DNA from: Paracidovorax sp031843945
GTDB taxonomy: Bacteria > Pseudomonadota > Gammaproteobacteria > Burkholderiales > Burkholderiaceae_C
Reading direction: 5' to 3'
DNA: 64,000 nt
Assembly (NCBI RefSeq): GCF_031843945.1
Contig: NZ_JAVTJJ010000012.1
Coordinates: 1-64,000 of the forward strand
Below are positions 1-9,427 of the stretch, one piece after another. Numbering within the stretch: position 1 is the first letter of the stretch; each line of letters begins with the position of its first letter. The translations under genes were made by a program, and so were the position numbers. A model generated the notes under the pieces. It ran no database searches, was not told the DNA's origin, and saw only the letters and a list, made by a program, of their open reading frames with translations.

Positions 1-347
1 GTGTGTGAAATGAGCCGGCGGCAGAGCAACGTTGATGAAGACGGCGAGATCTGGCCCGTTGGACGTAAGCATGCGCCCTAATGCAAAGCGGGATGGGGGT
101 GAGGGGCTTGTCCTACGCCCTGATTTCTCCGCTGCGCCTTAGCATCTTCAAATCCACTCTATGAATTGCTTTGCTCGATAGCCCCTAAGGGACTGCGAAA
201 AGCGTCGGCTTCGTCAGCCTTGAGCCGCACGGATTGCGAGGCTGGTGTCAGTCCCCGGTATGCACTGAAATCCAGTTACGTGGGTTTGTGTCGGCCATAG
301 GTCCTTGGGCGCTGGCATAGGGCTTGTCTTTCTCGAAAGGATGTGTG
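1..347. other. No supported gene (left edge)
   Basis: The first 81 bases are open in plus frame 1 and close at a TAA at 79-81, so they could be the tail of a gene that begins outside the window, but about 26 codons are too few to judge. The rest has frequent stops and no RNA-like fold that I recognise. It probably contains the promoter of the small gene starting at 348. Confidence 0.4.
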
Positions 348-713
348 ATGACCGCGGAAAAAGAAAAAGATCCTCATTCGGACCGTGCAGCTGATGACGG
401 GCACTTCAACCAATACGGGTTGCGCGCTGACCCGCGCGAGGTCACAACGTCAAATCCAGAAAATCCCGGCACGGGCGAGGGGCCTCGGCGTTTTGGGGGG
501 GGTGGCGATCCTGAAACCTACGAGAACCGAGACGCTGCAGCCAAGCGTACTGAAGATCCGCAAGGACCAATTGCACAAGTGTCTGCGGGTGGTTCGGCTC
601 GGGCGTTGGGTTTTGACTATGGCGGCGAGCGTCATAAGGAGGAACCTTTGTCTTCTCGCCAAGGGGCTGAATTAATCAACGAAAAGCGCCGGGATACGCC
701 AGAAGAATCCTGA
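348..713 (+). CDS. Small hydrophilic hypothetical protein
   Basis: This encodes 121 residues beginning MTAEKEKDPHSDRAADD. I chose the ATG at 348 because AAAGGA at 336-341 lies six bases upstream; the frame is also open from a TTG at 324. The protein is very rich in Gly, Asp, Glu, Arg, Pro and Ser, with almost no hydrophobic core, no signal peptide and no membrane segment, so it is probably disordered. It converges on the membrane-protein gene at 736 and lies near the catalase gene. This composition recalls stress-induced hydrophilins, but I recognise no family and make no functional claim. It could also be a chance frame, although the ribosome site argues for a real gene. Confidence 0.55.
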   Translation: MTAEKEKDPHSDRAADDGHFNQYGLRADPREVTTSNPENPGTGEGPRRFGGGGDPETYENRDAAAKRTEDPQGPIAQVSAGGSARALGFDYGGERHKEEPLSSRQGAELINEKRRDTPEES

Positions 714-735
714 CTATCATAGTTTGCAAAAACTA

Positions 736-1299
736 TTAGTTCGATGGTTTATGGCGTCGCCGTTGGCGCCAGCGCAGACAGCGCCAGGTTTCTTCCATGT
801 ATGCCAAACCATTGAATACCAAGCATGCGGCGATCAGTAAAGGCCATATTCCGGTCTGCCAATGAATGTCGGCGATTGCGCGGTGCTCCATGGTCCACTC
901 GACGGGGTAGCCGAGCAAGGTTTGTTCTACGACAGGAATGCTGAGCAGCAGTATTCCTGCCACCGGAAGAATCTCCAAGAAGCTGTGAGTCATCTGCTCT
1001 GCAGGCGTGATCTCGCGCACTGGTGCAACCCAACGAAGTTCCAAGAAGGTGGTGGTTTGGTGGCTTACCCAAAGAAATAGCAGCAGGGTCAGCAGCAGGA
1101 GGTTGGGACGAAACGCAATGCACAGCACGATAGCCGTGCCCATCTGTATTAACAAAAGCCAGTGGCACAGCGATTCAGCTATGCCGCTTGTGCGCTCTAT
1201 TTGGGTGCGGCGGTGGGACCACCAGTCCGCAAATCCGGCAACTATCCACAAAGCCAACACAACCTGTAAAAGAACGCCGATTACTGGGTGCATACGCAT
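736..1299 (-). CDS. Polytopic membrane protein of unknown function
   Basis: This 187-residue protein has about four to five hydrophobic segments (roughly residues 6-24, 44-62, 66-80, 107-125 and 150-168) and a basic C-terminal tail (RWRQRRRHK). Acidic and histidine residues recur at or near the membrane: Asp25/His29, Glu42/His46, His80 and Glu87, His105/Glu109, and a later HRAIADIHW stretch. Such a pattern can bind metal or heme, but I cannot assign a family. The gene is downstream of the catalase gene on the same strand, separated by 364 bases. A role linked to oxidative stress would be inference from position only. Confidence 0.7.
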   Translation of the reverse strand: MRMHPVIGVLLQVVLALWIVAGFADWWSHRRTQIERTSGIAESLCHWLLLIQMGTAIVLCIAFRPNLLLLTLLLFLWVSHQTTTFLELRWVAPVREITPAEQMTHSFLEILPVAGILLLSIPVVEQTLLGYPVEWTMEHRAIADIHWQTGIWPLLIAACLVFNGLAYMEETWRCLRWRQRRRHKPSN

Positions 1300-1663
1300 T
1301 TCTCTATGCCGGTAGCATTACCGCTGTTATCTGCCAAGCCCTGGCGTACATCAGAGGGCTGGCAGATAACGGACAAGCTCGCAGGCAGTTTGCTTTTAAA
1401 ACGACAGGACTTAAGTAAGAAGCTCTTCAGAGCGCGGGCATGACGATGGAGTCGTAGGGACTCCGCAGGGAACTCATGCCCCTACCCTAAAAATTGGAGC
1501 GTTCCCGTGTCCCGCTTCGCTCCAACCTGAGGGTTGGGCCTCTACAAACGATTAATGGCATGGCGGCGCACCTGCGAATCGACAACCTACTGGCATCGCT
1601 CTGCGTCTGCATGCCGTCCTGCAAAGTCCGCTCAAATAGCCACGGTAAGACCATGAGCCCGTT
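1300..1663. other. Intergenic region, no supported gene
   Basis: This 364-base stretch separates the catalase stop from the membrane-protein start on the minus strand. Codon pattern and composition are lower in GC than in the flanking genes. I see no conserved frame, no strong terminator and no copy of the local repeat. It should hold the promoter of the gene at 736-1299. Confidence 0.4.
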
Positions 1664-4075
1664 CTACACCGCCGGTGGATCTGACTCTCGTGCAAAGTTG
1701 CGGGGCTGACCGAGGGCCGCGATGAACCGTTGCATTGCCGCGGAGTGTTCTGCCGTGGTCACTATCAATGCCGGGTCTTCTGCAAGCATCGGGATGCCCG
1801 AGTCGACCAGCAAGGTTTGTGAAGCGCCCAGTACCAGGATAGGTTTGCAATGGCGAAATTGGTCGCGCACGAATTCGGCTGCGTGACCGTCGCGAGCCAG
1901 CAGTGCCACACCCGCCTCGCCGTCGGGCAGTACAAGCCCGTCGAATAGAAAGCCCGGCGAGTTTTCCAAAGATGCATCCGCGTCGACTTCTGTTCCGTCT
2001 GCCAAAACCACCGGACCGATGTGCGGCGCCACGAAGCGTCCGACTGCACCCTGTTGCAGCAACTCCGCTTGCAGGTCGAGCAACGCAGTGGCGGCGACTC
2101 CGTCTGCAACCAATATGGCGACCTTGCGTCCCTTGATGGAGCCGTCGCCCGGACGTGCCAGCAACGAGAGAGCCGGCGACTGATCGATTTCGGGCGCAGC
2201 CGGGTTGTCGATGGCCTTGGGTAAGGCAGGTGGTAGTGTGCGAATGCCTATGCCATGCGCTACGCTGGTGGCCAGCGACTCGGACACATTGCGCAACATG
2301 GCGACCGTGCGTTCGCGAACGGCCGGCACCGTGACCTTGCTCAACTCGAACCGAAAGGCCGCGGCGATGTGGGCCTGTTCATGGGCTGCCTGGCTTTCAT
2401 AGAACAGTTTGGCTTGCGTGTAGTGGTCGGCAAACTTTTCAGGCTTGGCCCGGATCTTGACCTGTTCTTCCTTGGCCTGAGCCCGTGCAGGTACGGACAT
2501 GAAGCCTTGCACTGCACCGGCCTGGAAGGGGCAGCCTCCCGCCAGTGAATTGGGCTCGTAAGAGACCCGGCCGCGTGGAATGTTCTGGCGGTGCATGCCA
2601 TCGCGCTGGTTGTTGTGCACCGGCGCCAAGGGGGTGTTGATAGGGATTTCGTGGAAGTTGGGCCCGCCCAGGCGAGAGATCTGTGTATCCACATAAGAGT
2701 GGATGCGGCCCGCCAGCAAGGGGTCGTTGGAAAAGTCGATTCCTGGCACCACGTGTGCGGTGCAGAACGCGACCTGTTCTGTTTCAGCGAAGAAGTTGTC
2801 AGGATTGCGGTGCAGTGTCATTTTGCCGATCGGACGCAGCGGCACCAACTCTTCGGGAACGATCTTGGTTGCATCCAAGATGTCGAAGCTAAAAGACTCT
2901 GCCTGCTCTTCGGTGAAGACCTGCACAGCCAGTTCGTATTCGGGAAACGCGCCGGACTCGATACGCTCCCACAGGTCGCGGCGGTGAAAGTCAGGGTCTG
3001 CGCCAGAAATCTTGACCGCTTCATCCCACACCAGCGAATGTGTGCCTGCCAAAGGCGTCCAGTGGAACTTCACAAACACCGAGGTGCCTTCGGCATTCAC
3101 AAACCGGAAAGTGTGAACGCCAAAGCCCTGCATTGTGGCGTAACTGCGCGGAATGCCCCGATCGGACATCACCCACATGAGCATGTGGGTGGATTCAGGC
3201 ATCAGCGAGACGAAGTCCCAGAAGGTGTCGTGCGCGCTAGCAGCTTGAGGGATCTGGTTGTGCGGCTCAGGCTTGACTGCATGCACCAGGTCCGGGAACT
3301 TCATTGCATCCTGAATGAAGAACACCGGCATGTTGTTGCCAACGAGATCCCAGTTGCCTGCGTCGGTGTAGAACTTCACAGCGAAGCCGCGGACGTCGCG
3401 CGCGGTGTCTTTCGAGCCACGCTCGCCCTGCACGGTGGAAAACCGAACGAAGACAGGAGTCTTCTTTCCGGCTTCCTGAAAGGGTGCAGCCACGGTCAGA
3501 TCGGTCAGCGGCTCATAGCACTCGAAAGTACCATGTGCGCCGGACCCACGGGCGTGCACGATGCGTTCCGGAATGCGCTCGTGGTCGAAATGCGTGAGCT
3601 TTTCGCGCAGCACGAAGTCTTCCAGCAGCACTGGGCCACGGACGCCTTGCTTGAGCGAGTTCTGGTTGTCAGATATCGGCACACCCTGATTGGTCGTGAG
3701 CACCTGCCCCGTCGAATCGACGCGTGCACGATCCAGCACGCCGTTGTTGGCGTTCAGGCCCGGCGTGGCGCCCGCGCCCGTCTTGGCGGTCGCCTCCTTT
3801 TCGGACAAGGTGCTTCCGGTGGCATCAGGGTGGTCTGGCGCCGACGTCAGCCCGGCGTTGGGGGCAAGGCCATTGCCTACACCGTGTTCAAGGGGTTTGA
3901 GGGTGTTGTTCGGCATGGACGCAGCCAACGCATTGGCGCCTGCCGCCTTGCGCACGTGCACGTCATCGCCAGCGGTGGCAGGTATCTGTGCGGGGCCGCT
4001 ATCGGTATTGCGCGCTGCCGATCGCGCTGCAATGTCGCTGGCACTGGGTGGTGGGGTAGCATTTTTGCGGGGCAT
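1664..4075 (-). CDS. katE: Large-subunit (clade 2) catalase, HPII/KatE type
   Basis: This 803-residue monofunctional heme catalase disproportionates hydrogen peroxide to water and oxygen in the cytoplasm. Catalytic His174 sits in RIVHARGSGAHG, the distal Asn247 in DLVGNNMPVFF, and the proximal heme ligand Tyr461 in RIHSYVDTQISRLGG; the spacings match E. coli HPII His128, Asn201 and Tyr415. A flavodoxin/DJ-1-like C-terminal domain (about residues 650-790, KGRKVAILVADGV) marks the large-subunit clade. It is longer than the usual 700-750 residues because of an Ala/Pro/Thr-rich N-terminal extension of about 130 residues. At the position of HPII His392, which bonds covalently to the heme tyrosine, this protein has Cys438. 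It is probably a stationary-phase or stress enzyme, although no promoter is evident. Confidence 0.97.
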   Translation of the reverse strand: MPRKNATPPPSASDIAARSAARNTDSGPAQIPATAGDDVHVRKAAGANALAASMPNNTLKPLEHGVGNGLAPNAGLTSAPDHPDATGSTLSEKEATAKTGAGATPGLNANNGVLDRARVDSTGQVLTTNQGVPISDNQNSLKQGVRGPVLLEDFVLREKLTHFDHERIPERIVHARGSGAHGTFECYEPLTDLTVAAPFQEAGKKTPVFVRFSTVQGERGSKDTARDVRGFAVKFYTDAGNWDLVGNNMPVFFIQDAMKFPDLVHAVKPEPHNQIPQAASAHDTFWDFVSLMPESTHMLMWVMSDRGIPRSYATMQGFGVHTFRFVNAEGTSVFVKFHWTPLAGTHSLVWDEAVKISGADPDFHRRDLWERIESGAFPEYELAVQVFTEEQAESFSFDILDATKIVPEELVPLRPIGKMTLHRNPDNFFAETEQVAFCTAHVVPGIDFSNDPLLAGRIHSYVDTQISRLGGPNFHEIPINTPLAPVHNNQRDGMHRQNIPRGRVSYEPNSLAGGCPFQAGAVQGFMSVPARAQAKEEQVKIRAKPEKFADHYTQAKLFYESQAAHEQAHIAAAFRFELSKVTVPAVRERTVAMLRNVSESLATSVAHGIGIRTLPPALPKAIDNPAAPEIDQSPALSLLARPGDGSIKGRKVAILVADGVAATALLDLQAELLQQGAVGRFVAPHIGPVVLADGTEVDADASLENSPGFLFDGLVLPDGEAGVALLARDGHAAEFVRDQFRHCKPILVLGASQTLLVDSGIPMLAEDPALIVTTAEHSAAMQRFIAALGQPRNFARESDPPAV

Positions 4076-4201
4076 GGTTTAGCTTTCTCTGGGCGGGAAA
4101 GCCACAACCTACGGGCGCATATGCAGCGACGGTGTAGGACGCCGCACACAGGGCCTGTCCATCCGGATGCGCGGCCAACGGCTGCGGCACGCGCAGATGC
4201 G

Positions 4202-5200
4202 TCAGCGCACTTTCGACGGCGCCAGTCGATAGAACAGGTTGGGTTCGCTGACGATGAAGATGTCCCCATTGGGTGCCATCGCCGTACCCTCTGCCTGGGG
4301 CACGGCCCGGCCCGCACCGGGCCAGCCAGACAGGTTGAAGCGCCCGAGTAGGAGCCCTTGCTCATCGAGCTCGACGAGCGTCTGCGACTCGTCGCTCAAG
4401 AGCAGCAGGTGGCCAGAAGACGGGTCGACCTCTACAGAGGAGAGGTCGGTGCCTACCACCGCTGCGTCCAGCACCCAGTCGCTCAGATTTTCGATAGACA
4501 CGTTCATGGCCTTGCCAGGCGCCGGCCGGCCCAGGCCGGTAATGCGGTACAGCGCGCGGGGCGAGTGCTCTTTTGCGACATACAGCTGGTCTTTTTTCAG
4601 GTCGTAGCCAATGCCCTCAAAACCCGCATTGCCCGCCAGCACGCCTTCGGCCGAAGCAGAATTGTTCAGGGACAGCTGCAGCGCCACGGCGCCCTGCAGA
4701 TCCAGATCGGCATCCGGCGTTGCGGGCAGTGTGCTGAGCACGATGCGGTGGCGACCCTCTTCCAGCAAGGCCACACGGCCCTGGCCCAGGTAGGCGACCC
4801 CCTCGACGTCGGCAGCATTCAGCAATCGGTGGGTGGAAGTCACTTGGCCATCGAGCGACAGCCGAACCAGTTGTGCGGGGCGGTTGACGACCGAAATCAA
4901 GGTTTGCGTGTCGGCGTCGAACGCCAGCCCGGACAGATTGCGCCGCACACCCTGAACCTCGATGGGCCCTTGCTGCATGGCATAGGCGCCCAGCACCCGG
5001 CCGCCAGAGGGTGGCTCGGCGGCATGGGCGTGCGCTAACTGGCGCATCCATGCATAGGCGCGTGTATCGATGTGGTGAAACCGGATGGCGACGAACACCG
5101 CGTAGCCGAACACGAGAAGAACAAGCAGTGTGAACGACCAGCGAAGCGCGTGCGATAAGCACGAGCGCAAGAACTGGCGGAAGGCGGGACTCAGGCGCAT
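4202..5200 (-). CDS. SdiA-regulated (YjiK-type) beta-propeller protein
   Basis: This encodes 332 residues with one N-terminal membrane anchor (about 18-40), followed by a periplasmic domain. Repeated blades such as LSGLAFDADTQTLISVVN, DVEGVAYLGQGRVALLEEG, EGIGYDLKKDQLYVAKEH and EGTAMAPNGDIFIVSEPN are typical of the SdiA-regulated/YjiK family, a six-bladed propeller of unknown biochemical role. It follows the CHASE2 kinase gene by 89 bases on the same strand and precedes katE by 126, so it may be read with the signalling genes upstream. Its ligand and function are unknown. Confidence 0.85.
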   Translation of the reverse strand: MRLSPAFRQFLRSCLSHALRWSFTLLVLLVFGYAVFVAIRFHHIDTRAYAWMRQLAHAHAAEPPSGGRVLGAYAMQQGPIEVQGVRRNLSGLAFDADTQTLISVVNRPAQLVRLSLDGQVTSTHRLLNAADVEGVAYLGQGRVALLEEGRHRIVLSTLPATPDADLDLQGAVALQLSLNNSASAEGVLAGNAGFEGIGYDLKKDQLYVAKEHSPRALYRITGLGRPAPGKAMNVSIENLSDWVLDAAVVGTDLSSVEVDPSSGHLLLLSDESQTLVELDEQGLLLGRFNLSGWPGAGRAVPQAEGTAMAPNGDIFIVSEPNLFYRLAPSKVR

Positions 5201-5289
5201 CGGAAGAAACGGGCCTCAGAAGATGTGCAGACGGTGATATCCAGCAGCCGCTACCAGGGCGTCCGGACGAGGACGAGTACTGTACCCGC

Positions 5290-7647
5290 TCAGTATTTCC
5301 GCGCTTTTTCCTCTTCGGCGGGCGCTTCCCCTTGCGGAAAGAGCAGGCGGAATTCGGTACCCGCACCCACTTCGCTCCAGAGTTCAATGCGGCCACCGTG
5401 GCGCTGCACCACCGTGCGCGCCAGTGCCAGTCCCAGCCCGATTCCGCCGACCGAAGGATGGCTTTCTTCGTGCAGCCGTTGAAAGGGCTGAAAAAGGCGC
5501 CCCCGCATCGATTCGGGAATGCCGGGGCCCGCGTCGCGCACGCATGCTGCCCAAAATCCGCCCTCGCTGCGCAATGCGCAGTCCACCGTCGCACCGGACG
5601 GGCTGAACTTGATGGCATTGTTCACCACGTTGGCTATCGCACGGCAGATCAGTGCCCGGTCGCCCATGCAGGGCGCGCATTCCAACTCGAGCGACAGGGC
5701 GACGTGCACGCCATGCTCCTGCGCGGGCGCCCATGCATCGTCCACCGTCTCGGCCAGTACGGCTGCCAAGTCCAGGGGTGCGAAGCGGTAGATGTGTGCC
5801 TGTGCACTGGCCAGGCTGACGAAGCTCTCTGCCATGCCGAGCGACGCCCGCGCATAGCGCTCCACCCGCGTGAGCAGATCTGGCAGAGAGAGGAGGTCGG
5901 GATACTCGCGCTTCATCTCGAGCAAGGTCAGGATGGACGAGTTGGGTGCGCGAATGTCGTGCGAGATGAAATGCATGGCCTGGTCGCGCTGCTGAAGCGC
6001 CAGATTCAGGTCGGTAATATCCACCAGGGTGATCAGCCAGCCCGGCCTCGCATTGGGGCGCGCCGTGGCAAACGGTTTGCACAGCACCAGCATGCTGCGA
6101 CCCTGGGCGTCCCGTCCCTCCTGTTGAATGGGCAAATGGGTCAGAGGTGTTTGATCGATAGGCAGCAACGCCTGGCCGGTGTCCACCTGCACCAGCGAGT
6201 GCAGCAACGTGCCGATGCTGTGCCCGACTGGATCTGGGTCGCCCAGCGTTTTTGCATAGCGCAGGGCGGCGGCGTTGGCCAGAGTGACCTTGCCCTCGCC
6301 ATTGCACACGAACGTGGGCGACGGCAGCTGATGCAGGCTGTCACTGACAAACTGATGCAACTCCCGCAACTGCTGCGTGGCATGAGCTACGGCATTGATG
6401 CGACGGTCCAGAAAGTCGCCGGAGCGAGCGGCCTCTGAAAAACCATGCGTTTGCAACGGGCGCAGGCCTTCGTTGTGCAAGGCCTGCATTTCCAGCCGCA
6501 GAAAATGCGTGGCAGCGCTCAGGCGCCGCCAGCTCCACAGCGGGTAGGCCAGCAGCAACCCCACCAGGGCGGCGGCGGGTGCCAGTTGCCAGCCCCATAG
6601 CGCCGGGCTTGCGATGGCGGCCAGCAAGGTGGCGATGAAAAGCCCGGCGGTGGTCATCAGCGCTGCAGAAGGGCCAAGCAGCAAGCCCGCGAGCAGCGCG
6701 GCAATCACGGGCAGAAGGCAGAAGGCGGTGTTCCATAGTGCGGGCGCCGGCCGGATACGGATGCCCTCCAGTTCACTGCCCAGAACATGGGCCAGCAACT
6801 CCACACCGGGCACTCGCCGCGCCTGCGGGCCGACAGGCGCGGCAAACATGTCGCCCAGGCCGGTGGCCGTGGCACCGATCAGTACGTACTTGTCGCGAAA
6901 CGCATCGGTGGGCACATGGCCCTTGAGTACGTCCACATACGAATAGGTGGTGAACGGCGTGGCCCCGGCCGCGAAGGCAATGATGCGCGGCTCTGCCTTT
7001 TGCCAGGCGGCGTCTGGTGGCGGGGACGATCGCCCGTCGCGGCAGAAATTCAACGGCGCACCCTCTGCGCAACGCAAGGCGACACTGAAGTGTGGCCATG
7101 CCGCATCCGGGCCTTCCTGCAGAAAAAGACGGCGTGTCACCCCATCAGGGTCGACATCCACGTGCACATGCCCCAGCTGGCTGGCGTTGCGCGCGAGCTG
7201 CGGCAGCGGCAGGTCGGTCGCGCCGCCGTTGGTCTGGCTGCGGCGCACCACCGGCAGCACGACCCGGCCGCTGGCGCGAATCGCGTGTGCCAGCAAGGCA
7301 TCGTCGCCCGGGTAGTCTGCGTCGGGTTCATGGAAGAGGACATCGAGGCCGATGGCACGGGGCGAATGGGCCGATATCTGCGAGAGCAGCTGGGCATGCA
7401 GCACGCGGCGCCACGGCCAGCGGCCCACCGCCTCCACACTACGGTCGTCTATGGTTACCAGCACGATGTCGGGATGCCCAGGGCGGGCCTGCAGCCGCAG
7501 GCCCGCGTCCTGAATCAAGAAGTTCAAACGGTCCAGGCTGCCCGGTGCGCTCAGCCATGCCACCAACGCCAGCAGCAGCACGGACAGCAGGCCCCACTCC
7601 CGGCGCCGCAGCTGGGTGCGATGGTGGACCCGTGTCAGCATGCTCAT
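5290..7647 (-). CDS. CHASE2-domain sensor histidine kinase
   Basis: I place the start at the ATG at 7647 (785 residues, MSMLTRVHHRTQ), 28 bases after the stop of the FecR gene. The frame is open to 7746, but that would overlap the upstream gene deeply. Order: one membrane segment (about 18-36), a periplasmic CHASE2 domain (about 40-320, IVLVTIDDRSVEAVGRWPW), three membrane segments (to about 385), a PAS-like region (about 420-530), then the kinase core. The phosphoacceptor is His563 in HFISHDIRAP; the N box is NVVNNAIKF near 674, with G boxes DAGPGIP and GGIGLGLA. It presumably phosphorylates the OmpR-type regulator encoded two genes upstream. The CHASE2 ligand is unknown. Confidence 0.92.
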   Translation of the reverse strand: MSMLTRVHHRTQLRRREWGLLSVLLLALVAWLSAPGSLDRLNFLIQDAGLRLQARPGHPDIVLVTIDDRSVEAVGRWPWRRVLHAQLLSQISAHSPRAIGLDVLFHEPDADYPGDDALLAHAIRASGRVVLPVVRRSQTNGGATDLPLPQLARNASQLGHVHVDVDPDGVTRRLFLQEGPDAAWPHFSVALRCAEGAPLNFCRDGRSSPPPDAAWQKAEPRIIAFAAGATPFTTYSYVDVLKGHVPTDAFRDKYVLIGATATGLGDMFAAPVGPQARRVPGVELLAHVLGSELEGIRIRPAPALWNTAFCLLPVIAALLAGLLLGPSAALMTTAGLFIATLLAAIASPALWGWQLAPAAALVGLLLAYPLWSWRRLSAATHFLRLEMQALHNEGLRPLQTHGFSEAARSGDFLDRRINAVAHATQQLRELHQFVSDSLHQLPSPTFVCNGEGKVTLANAAALRYAKTLGDPDPVGHSIGTLLHSLVQVDTGQALLPIDQTPLTHLPIQQEGRDAQGRSMLVLCKPFATARPNARPGWLITLVDITDLNLALQQRDQAMHFISHDIRAPNSSILTLLEMKREYPDLLSLPDLLTRVERYARASLGMAESFVSLASAQAHIYRFAPLDLAAVLAETVDDAWAPAQEHGVHVALSLELECAPCMGDRALICRAIANVVNNAIKFSPSGATVDCALRSEGGFWAACVRDAGPGIPESMRGRLFQPFQRLHEESHPSVGGIGLGLALARTVVQRHGGRIELWSEVGAGTEFRLLFPQGEAPAEEEKARKY

Positions 7648-7675
7648 CGGTGCCGCGAGTCTGGAGTCGGCTGCG

Positions 7676-9427
7676 TCACGGCCGCCTGAGCGGTTGCCCG
7701 TCGCCTGCGGTGATGGGCAGGCCAAAGGCGCTTTGAATGGCCGCACCGACGCGGAACCGGCGTGGCGTTGAAAAGTCGCTCTGCAGGCCTGAGGGATCGA
7801 TGGTGCGAATGCGCACCAAGTACACGCCGGGTGCCAGCTCGGTGGAGGCCCAGGTGGGCTGCGCCAATGTGGCGTCTACCAGGGGGGTGGCGAAATCTTC
7901 TGTCGCAGCCACCTGCAACTGGAAGGTCTGGCCTGATTTGGCTGGCCAGTACAAACGGGCGCCCGGCGCCCCGTCACCGTCACTGGTGTGCACCGCGGCC
8001 GCGTTCAGTGCTTGGGGGCTGTCGCCGACGACGACGGCCTGAGGCCGCGCGAACGGGCCTTCGTCTGCGCTGCCGTCCGGCAGCTCACGCACGCTGGCCG
8101 CACGCCAGAAGTACGCGCCTGGTGGAACCTGGGCGACGGCGGTGCGGCACTCGGGCAGGCGGGTCTCGTCGATGAGTGGTTGGGTGAACTGCGCGTCGGC
8201 TGCGAGCTGGATGCGATAGAAACGCGCTCCGCTCACCTCGGTGCAACGCAGCTCGCCTTGCGTGCGCGACACCGTTGCGCCTGGGGCCGGTGATTGGTAG
8301 AGCGGCGGCACCGGCTGGGTCTTCACGATGACGGCACGGAGCGCGGCGCGCCCGGCAACGCCGGACTCGTCCACCCCGCGTACCGACAGGTGATAGCTCC
8401 CGTCGGGCAGGCCGGGCAATCGGAAAGACGACGTGGCAAACCTGCGGCTGCGCACCACCTGGATGAAGTCAGCGTCTTGTGCGATTTGAACCTGGTAGGC
8501 CACTGCGCCCGCTAGTGGCGCAACGGACAAGGCCAGGCTGTCCGCGTCGTGCAGCGCAGCGGGCACGGCGGTGGTGTCGGGCGGAGGCAGCAGCGCGAGC
8601 GCAGGGCCCGCCCGTCCGTCGGCTGCCACGGCCAGCCCCTGGCCTGGTGCCAGCAAGGTTGGGGTCGCTGCAGCGTTGGCGACCTGGGGTTGGACGGCCA
8701 CCGAGCCTTCGTCGACCGACAGGGTGGTCTGGCCCGCTGCGGACAATTCCACGCTGAAACGGGTACCGCGCACGCTGGTGCTGGCCATCGGGGTGCGAAT
8801 CTCGAACCGGCGGTCCGGCTGGATCAGCGGCGTGACCGACGATTCGACTGCGCCAGCGCGCACGTCCAGTACCGATTGAACGCTGCCGGCCCGCCCGCGG
8901 CGCCGCAACTGTTGCAGTTGCACGTCCGACGCAGCCCGTACGCGAACGACGGTGCCGTCTGCCAGCCGCAGGCTGATGAACGCATCGTCGCCCACCTGAA
9001 GCCGCGAGCCTTCGGGCACTTTGTCGCCGGCAGCCGGCTTGAATGGCCGCTGGGTGCCGTCCGGTTGCACAGCGGCAATCGCCCCTTGGGCAAAGTCCAC
9101 CATGGCCACCTCTTGCGGCAACAGATGGGCTGGAATGCGCAGCATCGATCCCGGTTGCAGGCGACGGGGGTTCTGCACCCGATTGAGCTCGCTGAGTTGC
9201 ACCCAGGCGCGTCGGTCGCCGAAATAGTGCAGGGCCAGGGCCTCCAGCGTGTCGCCTGGCTGCACGGTGTGCGGAATGTCCCCCGCATCAGCGAATGTTG
9301 CGGTGGTGTCCGCAATTGCCGCAGAGGGCGCCGCTGCGGCACAGGCAAGCGCGAACAGGGCGATCGACAACGCGTGGCGGCGGGGTTGGGGGCATGCCGG
9401 GTGGCGCATGGCGCTGCTCTTGATCAT
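7676..9427 (-). CDS. Secreted LysM and FecR-domain protein
   Basis: The 583-residue product has a signal peptide cleaved near residue 39 (SAAIADT), then a LysM motif (about 52-97, HTVQPGDTLEALALHYFG) that can bind peptidoglycan. A FecR-type domain (about 150-250, IRTPMASTSVRGTRFSVEL) follows, and the C-terminal half has three fibronectin-like repeats with the pattern FYRIQLAADAQF or YQVQIAQDADF. Its ATG at 9427 overlaps the stop of the response-regulator gene as ATGA, so translation is probably coupled. FecR/LysM proteins are often encoded with CHASE2 sensors; I infer that it presents an envelope or cell-wall signal to the kinase encoded just downstream. Confidence 0.9.
   Translation of the reverse strand: MIKSSAMRHPACPQPRRHALSIALFALACAAAAPSAAIADTTATFADAGDIPHTVQPGDTLEALALHYFGDRRAWVQLSELNRVQNPRRLQPGSMLRIPAHLLPQEVAMVDFAQGAIAAVQPDGTQRPFKPAAGDKVPEGSRLQVGDDAFISLRLADGTVVRVRAASDVQLQQLRRRGRAGSVQSVLDVRAGAVESSVTPLIQPDRRFEIRTPMASTSVRGTRFSVELSAAGQTTLSVDEGSVAVQPQVANAAATPTLLAPGQGLAVAADGRAGPALALLPPPDTTAVPAALHDADSLALSVAPLAGAVAYQVQIAQDADFIQVVRSRRFATSSFRLPGLPDGSYHLSVRGVDESGVAGRAALRAVIVKTQPVPPLYQSPAPGATVSRTQGELRCTEVSGARFYRIQLAADAQFTQPLIDETRLPECRTAVAQVPPGAYFWRAASVRELPDGSADEGPFARPQAVVVGDSPQALNAAAVHTSDGDGAPGARLYWPAKSGQTFQLQVAATEDFATPLVDATLAQPTWASTELAPGVYLVRIRTIDPSGLQSDFSTPRRFRVGAAIQSAFGLPITAGDGQPLRRP

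Noticed and set aside
1400..1660. Possible tRNA or small RNA in the katE downstream gap
   Set aside because: No cloverleaf or paired structure could be built by eye.
2591..4351. A 586-codon open frame antisense to katE
   Set aside because: No signal, motif or domain; it mirrors the codon pattern of a GC-rich gene with full family support on the other strand.
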